From: Clostridia bacterium
GTDB lineage: Bacteria; Bacillota; Clostridia; Oscillospirales; RGIG577
NCBI GenBank assembly: GCA_017405765.1
Contig: JAFQZS010000010.1
Coordinates: forward strand, 1 to 32,816
DNA length: 32,816 nt
Reading direction: 5' to 3'
The translations under genes were made by a program, and so were the position numbers. Below are positions 1 through 8,588 of the stretch, in pieces. The notes under the pieces are model-generated. The model saw only the letters and a list, made by a program, of their open reading frames with translations, ran no database searches and had not been told where the DNA came from. Numbering within the stretch: position 1 is the first letter of the stretch; every line of letters starts with the position of its first letter.

Positions 1-210
1 AAAAGCAACTTATTTAATTCAACCTATAACCAGCGGGCACCCAAGACATGGAGCGGCTCGGCCGCGGAACTCCAGTATGGAAGAAAGTATCTAGAATGAT
101 GAGTGCTTTCAAGTCGGCCCTAAAAAGGGGGTCCGGGGGAAAGCGGCTATTAGGACTGCACTAAGTTTGCCCTTCGCTGCCCTATAGCTCCCCTTGCCGC
201 GTCCCCCGGC

Positions 211-350
211 GGTTTTGGTACTTTTCCCGTGAAAAGTATCGCCCGCCGCGTAGGCGATTAAATTCTTAAAACGTAGTTTTAAGGTTTCTTCTTGCTTTCA
301 AAGCAAGAGAAAGAAAACTTGAAAAGAAATCATAGAACGGAGTTCTAAAT
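211..350 (+). repeat. Composite multi-hairpin intergenic repeat, copy A
   Basis: Four inverted repeats follow one another: TACTTTTC/GAAAAGTA (219-226 and 231-238), CTTAAAAC/GTTTTAAG (265-272 and 276-283), CTTGCTTT/AAAGCAAG (291-298 and 300-307) and TAGAAC/GTTCTA (333-338 and 342-347). The same order, with similar linkers, occurs on the opposite strand at 32551-32690. Several differences between the copies preserve pairing (for example TACTTTTC/GAAAAGTA against TACTTTTG/CAAAAGTA). No ORF or transposase lies within it, so it looks like a REP/BIME- or MITE-like non-autonomous element. Confidence 0.7.
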
Positions 351-481
351 AAGCACCGTGCCTTGTGTGAGGCATATACGAAAGAATACGGATTGCCACG
401 TCGGCTTACGCCTCCTCCGGGTGACAAAGGCGGAGGCTTCCCCCCGTGTGGGGGGACTTTTGCGCGCCCGCCGCGTAGGCG

Positions 482-573
482 AAAAGGAGTATTAGAACCC
501 CGGTTCTAAAAAAAGTCCCCTGCTTTTACGCAAGGGAAAAAACTAAAAGGAGCCTTAGAACCCCGGTTCTAAA
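482..573 (+). repeat. Two tandem copies of the TTAGAACC palindrome
   Basis: Two near-identical units share AAAAGGAG, then a perfect palindrome TTAGAACC-CC-GGTTCTAA (492-509 and 555-572), then an A-rich stretch and TCCCC. A third relative lies near 32551-32570 on the other strand, and shorter versions (TAGAAC/GTTCTA) lie at 333-347 and 25789-25803. The units sit downstream of trkH and could act as bidirectional transcription terminators or REP-like sequences; neither role is proven. Confidence 0.65.
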
Positions 574-643
574 TAAACTCCCCGCCTCGCGGGGGAAGCC
601 GCAAAGGGGGCGCGGGGGCGTGTCCCGCGTATAAGACAGCGCT

Positions 644-2089
644 TTATCCCCGCTTTCGCCACGTTGCGGGCGCAAGCGTCAAGAGCACGGGGAATATCTC
701 AAGTCTGCCGAAAAGCATATCTACCATAAGCACTATTTTGGATGGCAGCGAGAACATCTCGTAATTGCCCGACGGCCCCACGGCGCCGAAGCCGGGGCCT
801 ATGTTGTTTAGGCACGCGACGACCGACGTTGCGCGCGTTTCAAAGTCGATGCTCTCGAACGACAAAAGAAGCAGCGACGCAAGCGCAATAACGATATATA
901 CCGCGATATATGCGCTCGTGCCGATGATAACGTCGTTTTCAACTACCTTGCCGCCCAGCCTTACGGCGCTTACGACGCGCGGATGAACGAGGCGGCGAAG
1001 ACCGCGCTTCATTATCCTGAATATAAGTATGACTCTCGCTATCTTAAAGCTGCACGTGGTGGAGCCTGCGCACGCGCCGCAGAACATAAGTATCAAAAGA
1101 ACTGTCTTTGAAAACTCGGGCCATGCGGCGTAGTCGGCGGTTGCAAAGCCCGTTGTGGTGATCACCGACGCCACCTGAAACGACGCGTATCTTAACGCCG
1201 TGAGCGCGCTTTCGTAATACGACGTGAGATTTATCGTAACTATCGCTATCGCGGCAAGTATTATGCCGATATAGGCGCGAAGCTCCTCGTTTTTTAATAC
1301 GGCCCTGAAATTGCCGATTATAAGAAAGTAAAAAAGATTCAAATTCACGCCGAAAAGCACCATAAATACGGTTATCACCGTCTCGAAATAGGCGCTGTCG
1401 TACGCGGCTACGCTTGCGTTCCTTATCGAAAAGCCGCCTGTGCCCGCCGTTGAAAAGGCGTGCGTCAAGCTGTCGAAAAGCGGCATCCCGCCTATCCAGA
1501 GAAGCGCCGTCTCAATCAGCGTGAGCGCGATGTATATGGCGTAGATTATCTTTGCCGCGTCTTTCATCTTGGGCACTATCTTGTCTACGACCGGCCCCGT
1601 AAGCTCTGCGCGCATGAGGTATATCGAGCGGTTGCCCGCGAGCGGTATCACGGCCATTACGAAGAACAAAACGCCTATGCCGCCTATCCAGTGGGTAAAG
1701 CTTCGCCACAGGAGCATACACCGAGACAGCCCCTCGATATTCGAAAGCACGCTTGCTCCCGTGGTGGTAAAGCCGCTCACCGTCTCAAAAAGAGCGTTTT
1801 CAAACTTCGGTATCTCGCCGCTTAGATAAAACGGCAGACATCCTATAACGGACAAAACCACCCACGCCAGCGCAACGATGGCAAAGCCCTCGCGCGCGTA
1901 GATCACGCGGTTTTCGGGCTTATTGAACGTAAGCACTATGCCTATCACCGCAGCGACCGCCGCCGTTATGAAAAACTCGCGCCAGCCGCTCTCGCCGAAA
2001 TACAGCGCGGCGAACGCAGGCAAAAGAAGCATGACCGCCTGCGCTATGAGTATTTGTCCTATTGTATAAAAAACCATGCGTCGGTTCAT
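644..2089 (-). CDS. trkH: Trk-type potassium uptake membrane subunit TrkH
   Basis: Integral membrane channel subunit of the Trk/Ktr potassium uptake system, working with the cytoplasmic RCK protein encoded just upstream. The 481-residue protein has the fourfold membrane-pore-membrane arrangement of the family, with recognisable pore loops SGFTTTGAS (about 105-113), AFSTAGTGGFS (211-221), ITTTGFA (310-316) and NNIGPGFG (428-435). The family C-terminal motif GRLEIFPVL is also present, so the gene is complete. The ATG start is preceded by GAGGT at suitable spacing, 21 bases after the trkA stop, so the two genes form one transcription unit. Coupling ion (H+ or Na+) cannot be read from the sequence. 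KtrB is the main alternative name, but the four-domain RCK partner favours TrkAH. Confidence 0.95.
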   Translation of the reverse strand: MNRRMVFYTIGQILIAQAVMLLLPAFAALYFGESGWREFFITAAVAAVIGIVLTFNKPENRVIYAREGFAIVALAWVVLSVIGCLPFYLSGEIPKFENALFETVSGFTTTGASVLSNIEGLSRCMLLWRSFTHWIGGIGVLFFVMAVIPLAGNRSIYLMRAELTGPVVDKIVPKMKDAAKIIYAIYIALTLIETALLWIGGMPLFDSLTHAFSTAGTGGFSIRNASVAAYDSAYFETVITVFMVLFGVNLNLFYFLIIGNFRAVLKNEELRAYIGIILAAIAIVTINLTSYYESALTALRYASFQVASVITTTGFATADYAAWPEFSKTVLLILMFCGACAGSTTCSFKIARVILIFRIMKRGLRRLVHPRVVSAVRLGGKVVENDVIIGTSAYIAVYIVIALASLLLLSFESIDFETRATSVVACLNNIGPGFGAVGPSGNYEMFSLPSKIVLMVDMLFGRLEIFPVLLTLAPATWRKRG

Positions 2090-2110
2090 CTTACGCTACC
2101 TCAAACGCCG

Positions 2111-3469
2111 TTACTTCAAAATATCCGAAATGTCGTCAAGTCCCCTGTTCGTCGTGACCACTATCACCCTGTCGCCCCGCATTATCTCGGTAGAGCCGCC
2201 GGGGATTATTATCTCGTCGCCGCGCGTTATGCAGGCGATAAGTATGTTGTCCTTTATGGAAAGGCGCGACAGCGGCACGCCCACCACGTCGGGCGAATGG
2301 GAGCGCACGAGAAATTCAAGCGCCTCTACCCTGCCCGAAGCCAGCGTATAAAGCGTTTCCACATTGGAGCCTATGGAGTTTTGCAGCGCGCGCACATACT
2401 GCACTATGCCGTTAGCCGTTATATCGCGCGGCGAAACGGCGCTCTCAAGACCCGCCGCCGCCACAAGGCCCGAAAGCGAGGGGCGCGATACCTTGGCTAT
2501 CACCTTCTGCACGTTTCGGCCCGCAGCGTACATCGCTATTATGATATTCTCCTCGTCGGAGCCGGTAAGCGTTACTACGGCGTCCGTATTGTCAAGCCCC
2601 TCCTCAAGGAGCACCGACTGATCGGTCGCGTCGCCGTTTATTATCACGGCCTTTGAAAGAAGCCCGCAAAGCTCCTCGGCGCGGCTTTCGCTCTGCTCTA
2701 TTATCTTTACCTTCACGCCTATGGCGGCGAGCATATTTGCAAGGTAAAACGCTATGCGGCTGCCGCCTATGAGCATTACGCCCGTCACATCGCGCTTTAA
2801 CGCCCCCAAAACGCCGAAAAAGGCCTCAAGATTCTTTCTCGACGCCGCGATCCTTATTATATCGCCGCTTCTTATGATAAAATCGCCCGTAGGTATATAT
2901 ACGTCGTCGCCGCGCTGCACTACGCAGACGAGCACGCGCGCGCCCACCTTTTTCGGAAGATCCTTAAGCTGAAGGCCGCTTAAAACGGAGTTCTCCCGCA
3001 CCCTAAGGCCCACAAGCTCCACACGGCCGCCCGAAAAGGTGTCTATATCTATCGCCGAGGGAAACCGAAGCATCCTAAAAAGCTCTCTTGCCGTGACAAG
3101 GTCGGGATTTATTACAAGCGAAAGTCCCAGCTCCTCTCGTATGAGCTGTATCTGTTCGTTATATTCGGGATTTCTTACGCGCGCTATCGTATAGTCCGCG
3201 CCCAGCTTTTTTGCAACGAGGCAGCAAAGCAGGTTCATCTCGTCGGAATTGGTGCAGGCGATGAGCAGATCGGCGTCGGGCACTCCGGCCTCGTTTTGAG
3301 TTGCGACTATCGCGCCGAAGCCGCATACGCCCATAACGTCGAAGCTGTTGGTTATATCCGTAACTACGCGGCGCGACTTGTCTATAAGCGTGACCTGATG
3401 GTTCTCGCGCGCAAGCTGCTCTATAAGCGCGGAGCCTATCTTTCCTCCGCCTACGACTACGATCTTCAA
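2111..3469 (-). CDS. trkA: Trk potassium uptake NAD-binding regulatory subunit TrkA
   Basis: Cytoplasmic gating ring protein that binds nucleotides and controls TrkH. The protein of about 452 residues is a tandem duplication, RCK_N-RCK_C-RCK_N-RCK_C. The first Rossmann fold opens with VVVGGGKIGSAL near the N-terminus. The second begins at MLIGGSRIAFYLA around residue 233. Each is followed by a TrkA_C domain; the last ends in GDRVIVVT near the C-terminus. Start choice: a GTG three codons upstream would place the GGGAA purine run directly against the start, whereas the TTG chosen here has GGAAGTGA seven bases upstream and gives the usual family beginning MKIVVVGGG. A good sigma-A-type promoter precedes it, so trkAH is probably transcribed apart from the upstream transporter operon. 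Confidence 0.95.
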   Translation of the reverse strand: MKIVVVGGGKIGSALIEQLARENHQVTLIDKSRRVVTDITNSFDVMGVCGFGAIVATQNEAGVPDADLLIACTNSDEMNLLCCLVAKKLGADYTIARVRNPEYNEQIQLIREELGLSLVINPDLVTARELFRMLRFPSAIDIDTFSGGRVELVGLRVRENSVLSGLQLKDLPKKVGARVLVCVVQRGDDVYIPTGDFIIRSGDIIRIAASRKNLEAFFGVLGALKRDVTGVMLIGGSRIAFYLANMLAAIGVKVKIIEQSESRAEELCGLLSKAVIINGDATDQSVLLEEGLDNTDAVVTLTGSDEENIIIAMYAAGRNVQKVIAKVSRPSLSGLVAAAGLESAVSPRDITANGIVQYVRALQNSIGSNVETLYTLASGRVEALEFLVRSHSPDVVGVPLSRLSIKDNILIACITRGDEIIIPGGSTEIMRGDRVIVVTTNRGLDDISDILK

Positions 3470-3502
3470 AAAAATCACTTCCCGAATAAATACTGTTTTA
3501 TT

Positions 3503-3531
3503 ATTTTACCATTATAAAAAAACAATGGCAA
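3503..3531 (-). promoter_or_regulatory. Promoter of trkA-trkH
   Basis: On the minus strand TTGCCA (3526-3531) is followed after exactly 17 bases by TAAAAT (3503-3508), each one mismatch from the sigma-A consensus. It lies between the terminator of the transporter operon and the trkA start, leaving a leader of about 30 bases. Confidence 0.7.
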
Positions 3532-3540
3532 GCGGCGTAT

Positions 3541-3581
3541 TTAAAAAGGATCGCGGGCGAAAAAACATGATCTTCGCCCGC
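3541..3581 (-). terminator. Rho-independent terminator of the transporter operon
   Basis: A nine-base-pair stem, GCGGGCGAA/TTCGCCCGC (3553-3561 and 3573-3581), lies about 10 bases past the last permease stop and is followed on the minus strand by GATCCTTTTT. An ATTTTT run on the other side could also make it work on the plus strand, but no plus-strand gene approaches it. Confidence 0.8.
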
Positions 3582-3591
3582 AATTTTTCAT

Positions 3592-4548
3592 TTATCTGTC
3601 TTCTCTGAAATAGTTGAAGCCCAGGTTTTCCGGTATGTGGCTTCCCTTGTCGCCGCGTATCGACGCTATGAGCAGCACGGCCGCCGTTATGATGAACGGA
3701 AGCATATTGAAAAACGCTATCGGAATGACGGAGGGCACGTAGTATTTGAGCACACGAAGCGCGCCGAAAATAAAGCTGCCCAAAATGGCCGTTTGAGGCC
3801 GCCATGCGGCGAATATTACCAAAGCTACCGATATCCAGCCCAGGCCGCCGACGCAGTCGGATATCCACACGCCGCCGTTTATTATCATAGAGCAGTATGC
3901 TCCGCCTATGCCGCATATGCCGCCGCCTATAAGTATGTTTATAAATTTCCACTTCGTTACCCCGATGGAAGCGGCGTCGGCCGCCGCCGGGTTTTCGCCT
4001 ATCGCCTGCGTATTTAAGCCGGCCTTCGTTTTAAAAAGATACCAGCCGCATATGAGCGCTATGACTATGCCCGTATATGTGAACGGGTCGTATGAGAAAA
4101 TGAGCTTGCCCACAACGGGCACGTCGGAAAGAAGCGGGATGTGTATGCTCTTCATCTGCGCTATAAGGTCAGAAGAGAGCTGCCATGTGTTGCTCGTCGT
4201 TTTTCCCACCATGTATACGCCCACGAAATTTGCGAAGCCCACGCCGAATATCGTAAGCGTAAGACCTATTACGTTCTGGTTTGCCATAAAGCCTATGGTG
4301 AGCACGGCGTATATGAGCGCCGAGACCATGCCGCCCAAAAAGGCGGCTATCATCGAAAGCGCAAGATTATGGCTTGCGTAGCCCGCCATAAAGCCGGTAA
4401 GCGCGCCTATGGACATCATGCCCTCTACGCCTAAGTTAAGGTGTCCCACCTTTTCGGAGAGTATCTCGCCCACCGTACCGAATAAAAGCGGCGTTCCCGC
4501 GGCTACCGCGGCGACGATGAATTTTAAAACAAAATCAAGAGATATCAT
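3592..4548 (-). CDS. BMP-type nucleoside ABC transporter permease (NupQ-like)
   Basis: Second membrane subunit of a BMP-lipoprotein-dependent ABC importer; characterised relatives (B. subtilis NupNOPQ, streptococcal and lactococcal systems) import nucleosides. The 318 residues are strongly hydrophobic with about eight to ten predicted membrane segments. The N-terminal region LLFGTVGEILSEKVGHLNLG is typical of this subfamily, and GENPAAADAASIGV (about 187-200) is the cytoplasmic loop that contacts the ATPase. The ATG overlaps the stop of the preceding permease by four bases (ATGA), indicating translational coupling. It is last in the operon and is followed by a terminator. Substrate is inferred from family and from xpt at the operon head. 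Confidence 0.9.
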   Translation of the reverse strand: MISLDFVLKFIVAAVAAGTPLLFGTVGEILSEKVGHLNLGVEGMMSIGALTGFMAGYASHNLALSMIAAFLGGMVSALIYAVLTIGFMANQNVIGLTLTIFGVGFANFVGVYMVGKTTSNTWQLSSDLIAQMKSIHIPLLSDVPVVGKLIFSYDPFTYTGIVIALICGWYLFKTKAGLNTQAIGENPAAADAASIGVTKWKFINILIGGGICGIGGAYCSMIINGGVWISDCVGGLGWISVALVIFAAWRPQTAILGSFIFGALRVLKYYVPSVIPIAFFNMLPFIITAAVLLIASIRGDKGSHIPENLGFNYFREDR

Positions 4549-5672
4549 TTCTTTACCGCCTCCTTTGTTTCGGCCTTCGGCGCCTTGAGCTTTTTCTCCC
4601 TGTGTCCCGCAAATACTATCTTGTATCTTACAAAAAATTCTATCGCCATGATAAAGAAGAGTATTATGCCCTGAAGCACGTCGGCGCAGGCGGTGGAAAG
4701 GCCGAACGACGACTGTATTACGCTCGAACCCTTTTCAAGTATGCCGAACGCGAACGACACCACAAGCGCCGCTATGGGATTAAGCTGCGCAAGCCACGCA
4801 ATTATTATTCCCGTAAAGCCCACGCCGTTTGCAACGCCGGTGCTCAAGGTAGCGTCGGCGCCCGTCGCCTGTATCATGCCGGCTATACCGGCTATGCCGC
4901 CCGAAAGCGCCATCGTTCTTATAACTACGCGCTTTACGTTTATCCCGGCATATCTCGCCGTGTCGCGGCTCTCGCCCACTACGCCTATCTCATAGCCCTG
5001 CTTCGTTCTGTTAAGATAAATAAAGACCGCCACAACGAGCACGAGCATGACTATCCAGCCCATATGTATGCCTGCGACCTTGTCGAGCTGTGAATTCGAT
5101 GAAAAGCGCGCTATTTTGTTAAAGCCCGCCGCCTCGGGATCGCGCCAGGGGCCGTCTCGGAGGTATGCGACGATATAGAGCGCGATGTAATTTAACATCA
5201 GCGTAAAAAGCGTTTCGTTCGTGCCCCACTTCTCACGGCAGAGCGCCGGAATAAGGCCCCATATGCCGCCGCCTACAAAGCCCGCCGCAAACATTATCAC
5301 AACCAGCACGACATGCGGAAGCCCCGAACAGAAGAGCGCGAAATACGATGCGAAGACGGCGCCCATGATAAGCTGCCCCTCGCCGCCGATGTTCCAAAAC
5401 TTCATCTTGAACGCAAGCGTTACTCCGAGCGCCGATATGCACATCGGAATGGTGAATTTTACCGTAGCCTGAAACGCCATCACCGAGCGAAAGCAGCCCG
5501 TGACCATAGTTTTGTATATCTCAAAGGGATCATAGCCTATCGAGGCTATGAATATGCCGCCGACCGCGAGCGCCACGACTACCGCAAGGATGCGAAGAAG
5601 AAAGCTCTGCGTGCGCGAAAGCTCGGCATGCTTTACTATCCTTAAAAGCGGCTCTCTTTTTTTAGCCTGCAT
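4545..5672 (-). CDS. BMP-type nucleoside ABC transporter permease (NupP-like)
   Basis: First membrane subunit of the importer. The 375-residue protein has a basic N-terminal cytoplasmic segment, a hydrophobic core with about eight to ten segments, and a lysine-rich cytoplasmic tail. GLTGIIIAWLAQLNPIAAL-like sequence (beginning near residue 280 as GFTGIIIAW) and VGESRDTARYAGINVK (about 235-250) mark the BPD_transp_2 family used by branched-chain, sugar and nucleoside importers. It overlaps the end of the ATPase gene by 11 bases and the next permease by four, so the three genes are translated as a block. It pairs with the other permease as a heterodimer in known relatives. Confidence 0.9.
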   Translation of the reverse strand: MQAKKREPLLRIVKHAELSRTQSFLLRILAVVVALAVGGIFIASIGYDPFEIYKTMVTGCFRSVMAFQATVKFTIPMCISALGVTLAFKMKFWNIGGEGQLIMGAVFASYFALFCSGLPHVVLVVIMFAAGFVGGGIWGLIPALCREKWGTNETLFTLMLNYIALYIVAYLRDGPWRDPEAAGFNKIARFSSNSQLDKVAGIHMGWIVMLVLVVAVFIYLNRTKQGYEIGVVGESRDTARYAGINVKRVVIRTMALSGGIAGIAGMIQATGADATLSTGVANGVGFTGIIIAWLAQLNPIAALVVSFAFGILEKGSSVIQSSFGLSTACADVLQGIILFFIMAIEFFVRYKIVFAGHREKKLKAPKAETKEAVKK

Positions 5673-7194
5673 ATTCGCGTACCTCCTCCCACTTTTCGCC
5701 CGTCATCATAAGGCCTATCTGATCCTTTGTAACTGCCTCGGCGTCAACGACGCCCGTTACCTTTCCGTGGCAGAGCACCATTATCCTGTCGCAGAGCTGC
5801 AAAAGCACGTCAAGGTCCTCGCCTATGTATAAAACGGCGACGCCCTTTTTCTTCTGCTCGTTTAAAAGATCGTAAACGAGGTAGCTTGAATTTATATCAA
5901 GTCCCCTTACGGGATACGCCGTTATTATCAGGTCGGGACTTGACTCTATCTCGCGCCCGAGCAAAACCTTCTGCACGTTTCCGCCCGACATCATCCTTAC
6001 GGGCGTTTCAATGCCCGCCGTGACGATGCTGAATTTGTCAACGAGGCGCTCGGCCATCTTTCTTGCGGGCGCGCGGTCAATGAATGCGCCCTTGCCGCGA
6101 GTATAAGTTTTAAGGAGCATATTGTCGGTCATTCCCATGCCGGCGACCAGCCCCATGCCAAGCCTGTCCTCCGGCACAAAGCTCATTGATATGCCGCGGT
6201 CGATAAGCTCGCGCGGGGTCTTACCCGCTATATTCTCTTTTTTATAAAGTATCGCGCCCTTCTTCGGAGCGATAAGACCGGCTATCGTCTCGCAAAGCTC
6301 CTTTTGCCCGCTTCCGGCAATGCCGGCAACTCCCAGTATCTCGCCGCCGTTTATATGAAAGCTCACGTCGTCGAGCGCTGTGCTTCCGTCGGGGCGCATA
6401 ACGGTGAGATCTACGGTTTTTAATACCTCTTCGTCAGTATCCGTTTTCGGACGCTCTATCTCCAAAGAGACACGACGCCCCACCATAAGCTCCGTAAGCT
6501 TTGAAACGTCCACCTCGGCCGTCTTTACGGTGCCGAAGCTTTTGCCCTTTCTAAGTATCGTTACCCTGTCGGATATCGAGAGCACTTCGTTCAGTTTATG
6601 CGTTATTATTATTATCGCGCATCCGGCGGCGCGCATGTGCCTGAGTATCTCAAAAAGCTTTTCCGTCTCCTGCGGCGTGAGCACCGCCGTAGGCTCGTCC
6701 AAAATGAGTATATTCGCGCCGCGGTAGAGTATTTTCAGTATCTCCACCGTCTGTTTTTCGGATACGCTCATCTCGTGTACCGGCTTTTCGGGGTCTGTTT
6801 CAAGGCCGTATTTTTCGCAAAGCTCCGAAACGCGCTTTTTTAAGACCTTCGGCGGCAGCTTTTTCCCCGGCGTTCCGAGCTCGATATTCTCCATGGCGGA
6901 AAATATCTTAACAAGCTTAAAATGCTGGTGTATCATGCCTATGCCAAGCTTTTGGGCGTCCATGGGGCTTTGTATCGAAACGGGCTTTTCGTTTACATAT
7001 ATCGTGCCCTCGTCGGGATGATATATCCCCGATATCATGTTCATAAGCGTTGTTTTTCCGCTTCCGTTCTCGCCGAGAAGCGCAAGTATCTCGCCGTAGT
7101 TTAGCTCAAGGTCTATCTTGTCGTTCGCTATCACGTTTCCGAATACCTTGGATATCTTTTCGCACCTTATGGCGCATTTTACTTCACCGCTCAT
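5662..7194 (-). CDS. BMP-type nucleoside ABC transporter ATP-binding protein (NupO-like)
   Basis: Energy-coupling subunit carrying two ABC domains in one 510-residue chain, as in ribose- and nucleoside-type importers. N-terminal domain: Walker A GENGSGKTT (41-49), a signature written MSVSEKQ (142-148) rather than LSGGQ, and Walker B ILILDEP (162-168). C-terminal domain: GIAGSGQKE (291-299) in place of a true Walker A, signature MSGGN (402-406), and LIITAYPVRGLD (422-433), in which the catalytic glutamate region is altered. A degenerate second site is usual in this family, so it is not evidence of decay. The start has GGTGAGGAT immediately upstream. A strong terminator separates it from the lipoprotein gene, so its expression is probably lower than that of the lipoprotein. 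Confidence 0.93.
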   Translation of the reverse strand: MSGEVKCAIRCEKISKVFGNVIANDKIDLELNYGEILALLGENGSGKTTLMNMISGIYHPDEGTIYVNEKPVSIQSPMDAQKLGIGMIHQHFKLVKIFSAMENIELGTPGKKLPPKVLKKRVSELCEKYGLETDPEKPVHEMSVSEKQTVEILKILYRGANILILDEPTAVLTPQETEKLFEILRHMRAAGCAIIIITHKLNEVLSISDRVTILRKGKSFGTVKTAEVDVSKLTELMVGRRVSLEIERPKTDTDEEVLKTVDLTVMRPDGSTALDDVSFHINGGEILGVAGIAGSGQKELCETIAGLIAPKKGAILYKKENIAGKTPRELIDRGISMSFVPEDRLGMGLVAGMGMTDNMLLKTYTRGKGAFIDRAPARKMAERLVDKFSIVTAGIETPVRMMSGGNVQKVLLGREIESSPDLIITAYPVRGLDINSSYLVYDLLNEQKKKGVAVLYIGEDLDVLLQLCDRIMVLCHGKVTGVVDAEAVTKDQIGLMMTGEKWEEVREYAG

Positions 7195-7290
7195 ATCCTC
7201 ACCGCCTCTTTATCAAATGACGTTTTAAAACCTTTGGAAGGCTGCTTATCAAAACAAAAAAACATTTTTCGACTTTGGTAAGCAGTCCTC

Positions 7291-7330
7291 AAAAAAAGAC
7301 AAAGGGCGGATATAAAACCCGCCCTTTGTC
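7291..7330 (-). terminator. Intercistronic terminator between lipoprotein and ATPase genes
   Basis: A perfect 12-base-pair stem (7298-7309 with 7319-7330) is followed on the minus strand by seven T residues (7291-7297). It starts about eight bases past the lipoprotein stop. Partial read-through would give more binding protein than ATPase. A second imperfect stem, CTGCTTA/TAAGCAG (7242-7248 and 7279-7285), lies between it and the ATPase start. Confidence 0.85.
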
Positions 7331-7337
7331 GTTTCTA

Positions 7338-8540
7338 TTATTTAACAATTACATTCTTGTAGTATGCCGTTATAGCGGCGTAATTCGTGCCGTCTACCTC
7401 TAAAACGGAGCCGTCGTTCGTCTCCATAGCGCCGTCGCAGCCTATCATATTGCCCGCCGCGTCGGTGTACGTGCCGGTGAATACGTCGAACGAACCGTCT
7501 ATTATCGCCGCCGCAGCCGCGTTTATCGCGTCCTCGGTGCCTTCAGCAGCCTCTGTAGAAAGATCGGTTATGTTGCAAAGGCCGTCTGCCATCGAGCCGT
7601 AGTAGTTGTCTACCTTCTCGCCTATCACCCAAGTGCCGTCCATTACGTTCTTTACTGCCTGAGTGTAGTATGCGCCCCAGTTCCATACGACGCTCGTAAG
7701 TACGCTGTCGCCCACTTCGGCCGTCATGTCGGAGTTGTAGCCTACGCCCCATACGCCGTTGTCTCTTGCAACTATCTGCGGGTTATTCGTGTCGCAGTGC
7801 TGTGCGATAACGTCGCAGCCGTCGTCGATAAGCGCCTGTGCCGCCTGTCCTTCGCCCTCGGGGTCGTACCACGAATTCGTGATCTTTACCTCTACTACCG
7901 CGTCGGGATTTACTGCCGCAACGCCCATTGCGAACGCGTCTATACCGGAGGTGCACTCGCCGTTTTCAACGCCCTGCGCCGAAACGTAGCCTACCTTGCC
8001 CGTCCGGGTCTTTAGTCCTGCCGCTATGCCGGAGAGGTAGCGCGCCTCATATATGCGTCCGAAATAGTTGTTGAAGTTTTTGCCGTTCGACTTATAGCCC
8101 GTGCCGTGGGAGAAGAATACGTCGGGATACTCCTCGGCCAGAGCCTCGCAGGTGTCCATGTATCCCCAGGAGGTTGCAAAGATTATGTTGCAGCCCTCTT
8201 CAACGCACTCTCTCATGGCGTTCTCTATAGCCGTAGCGTCGGAGTCGTCTATGTTGTTCTTTCTTATTATCTGCTCGTCGGAAAGACCGAGCTCCTTCTG
8301 CATCGCCACTATGCCCTGATCGTGGGTATAGGTATAGCCCGATCCCGTTGCGGGGTCGCCTATGTGGATAACGCCCACCTTGATGTTCTCAACGGCTACG
8401 CCTGCCGCCGTCTCTGTCTGTTCGCTTTCAGTCTCTGCGCCCTGTGCGCCGTCGTCGCTTTTTTGCGATGAGCATCCCGCGAACGCAAGAAGCATCACGG
8501 CCAATGCGCACACAAGAGCCAGGATCTTTTTTACATTCAT
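7338..8540 (-). CDS. BMP-family nucleoside-binding lipoprotein
   Basis: Surface-anchored substrate-binding protein of the ABC importer. It has a lysine-containing N-terminus, a hydrophobic signal and a lipobox ending FAGC with the lipid-attached cysteine at residue 23, followed by a Ser/Glu/Thr-rich linker to about residue 50. The rest (400 residues in total) is a BMP/Med-type periplasmic-binding fold, beginning IKVGVIHIGDPATGSG and containing VEEGCNIIFATSWGYMD and AQHCDTNNPQIV. The ATG is preceded by GGAGGTAAGGG. It lies 48 bases after xpt with no promoter or terminator between. BMP proteins of this type bind purine nucleosides in studied cases; the ligand here is inferred. A strong terminator follows. 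Confidence 0.93.
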   Translation of the reverse strand: MNVKKILALVCALAVMLLAFAGCSSQKSDDGAQGAETESEQTETAAGVAVENIKVGVIHIGDPATGSGYTYTHDQGIVAMQKELGLSDEQIIRKNNIDDSDATAIENAMRECVEEGCNIIFATSWGYMDTCEALAEEYPDVFFSHGTGYKSNGKNFNNYFGRIYEARYLSGIAAGLKTRTGKVGYVSAQGVENGECTSGIDAFAMGVAAVNPDAVVEVKITNSWYDPEGEGQAAQALIDDGCDVIAQHCDTNNPQIVARDNGVWGVGYNSDMTAEVGDSVLTSVVWNWGAYYTQAVKNVMDGTWVIGEKVDNYYGSMADGLCNITDLSTEAAEGTEDAINAAAAAIIDGSFDVFTGTYTDAAGNMIGCDGAMETNDGSVLEVDGTNYAAITAYYKNVIVK

Positions 8541-8588
8541 TTTCCCTTACCTCCATATTTTTTTATTTAACGCGCTTTGCGTTATATA

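Larger units (their letters stand above)
1..643. repeat. Repeat-rich intergenic region, no gene
   Basis: No credible coding sequence is present. The stretch is a mosaic of short dispersed repeats and perfect hairpins. It contains a 35-base motif (23-57) that recurs near 25.9 kb, the composite hairpin element at 211-350, an 18-base direct repeat CGCCCGCCGCGTAGGCGA (240-257 and 465-482), a C6-GTGT-G6 hairpin (440-455) and two TTAGAACC palindromes (492-509 and 555-572). The stretch around 390-420 resembles a dispersed repeat I associate with many Firmicutes intergenic regions; that is from memory and was not searched. A weak hairpin without a T-tract lies just past the trkH stop (about 612-632), so trkH termination here is not certain. 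Confidence 0.7.

Noticed and set aside
1-643. CRISPR array or tandem repeat locus
   Set aside because: The repeats are palindromic, unevenly spaced and lack uniform spacers; no cas gene is present.
2054-2656. Long plus-strand frames opposite trkA/trkH and similar ones opposite ntpI and ntpC
   Set aside because: They lie antisense to conserved proteins, have no ribosome sites and are Arg/Tyr/His-rich, typical shadow frames.
5662-7194. Inactivated ATPase because the second Walker A lacks GKT
   Set aside because: A degenerate second nucleotide site is normal in the nucleoside/sugar double-ABC family.
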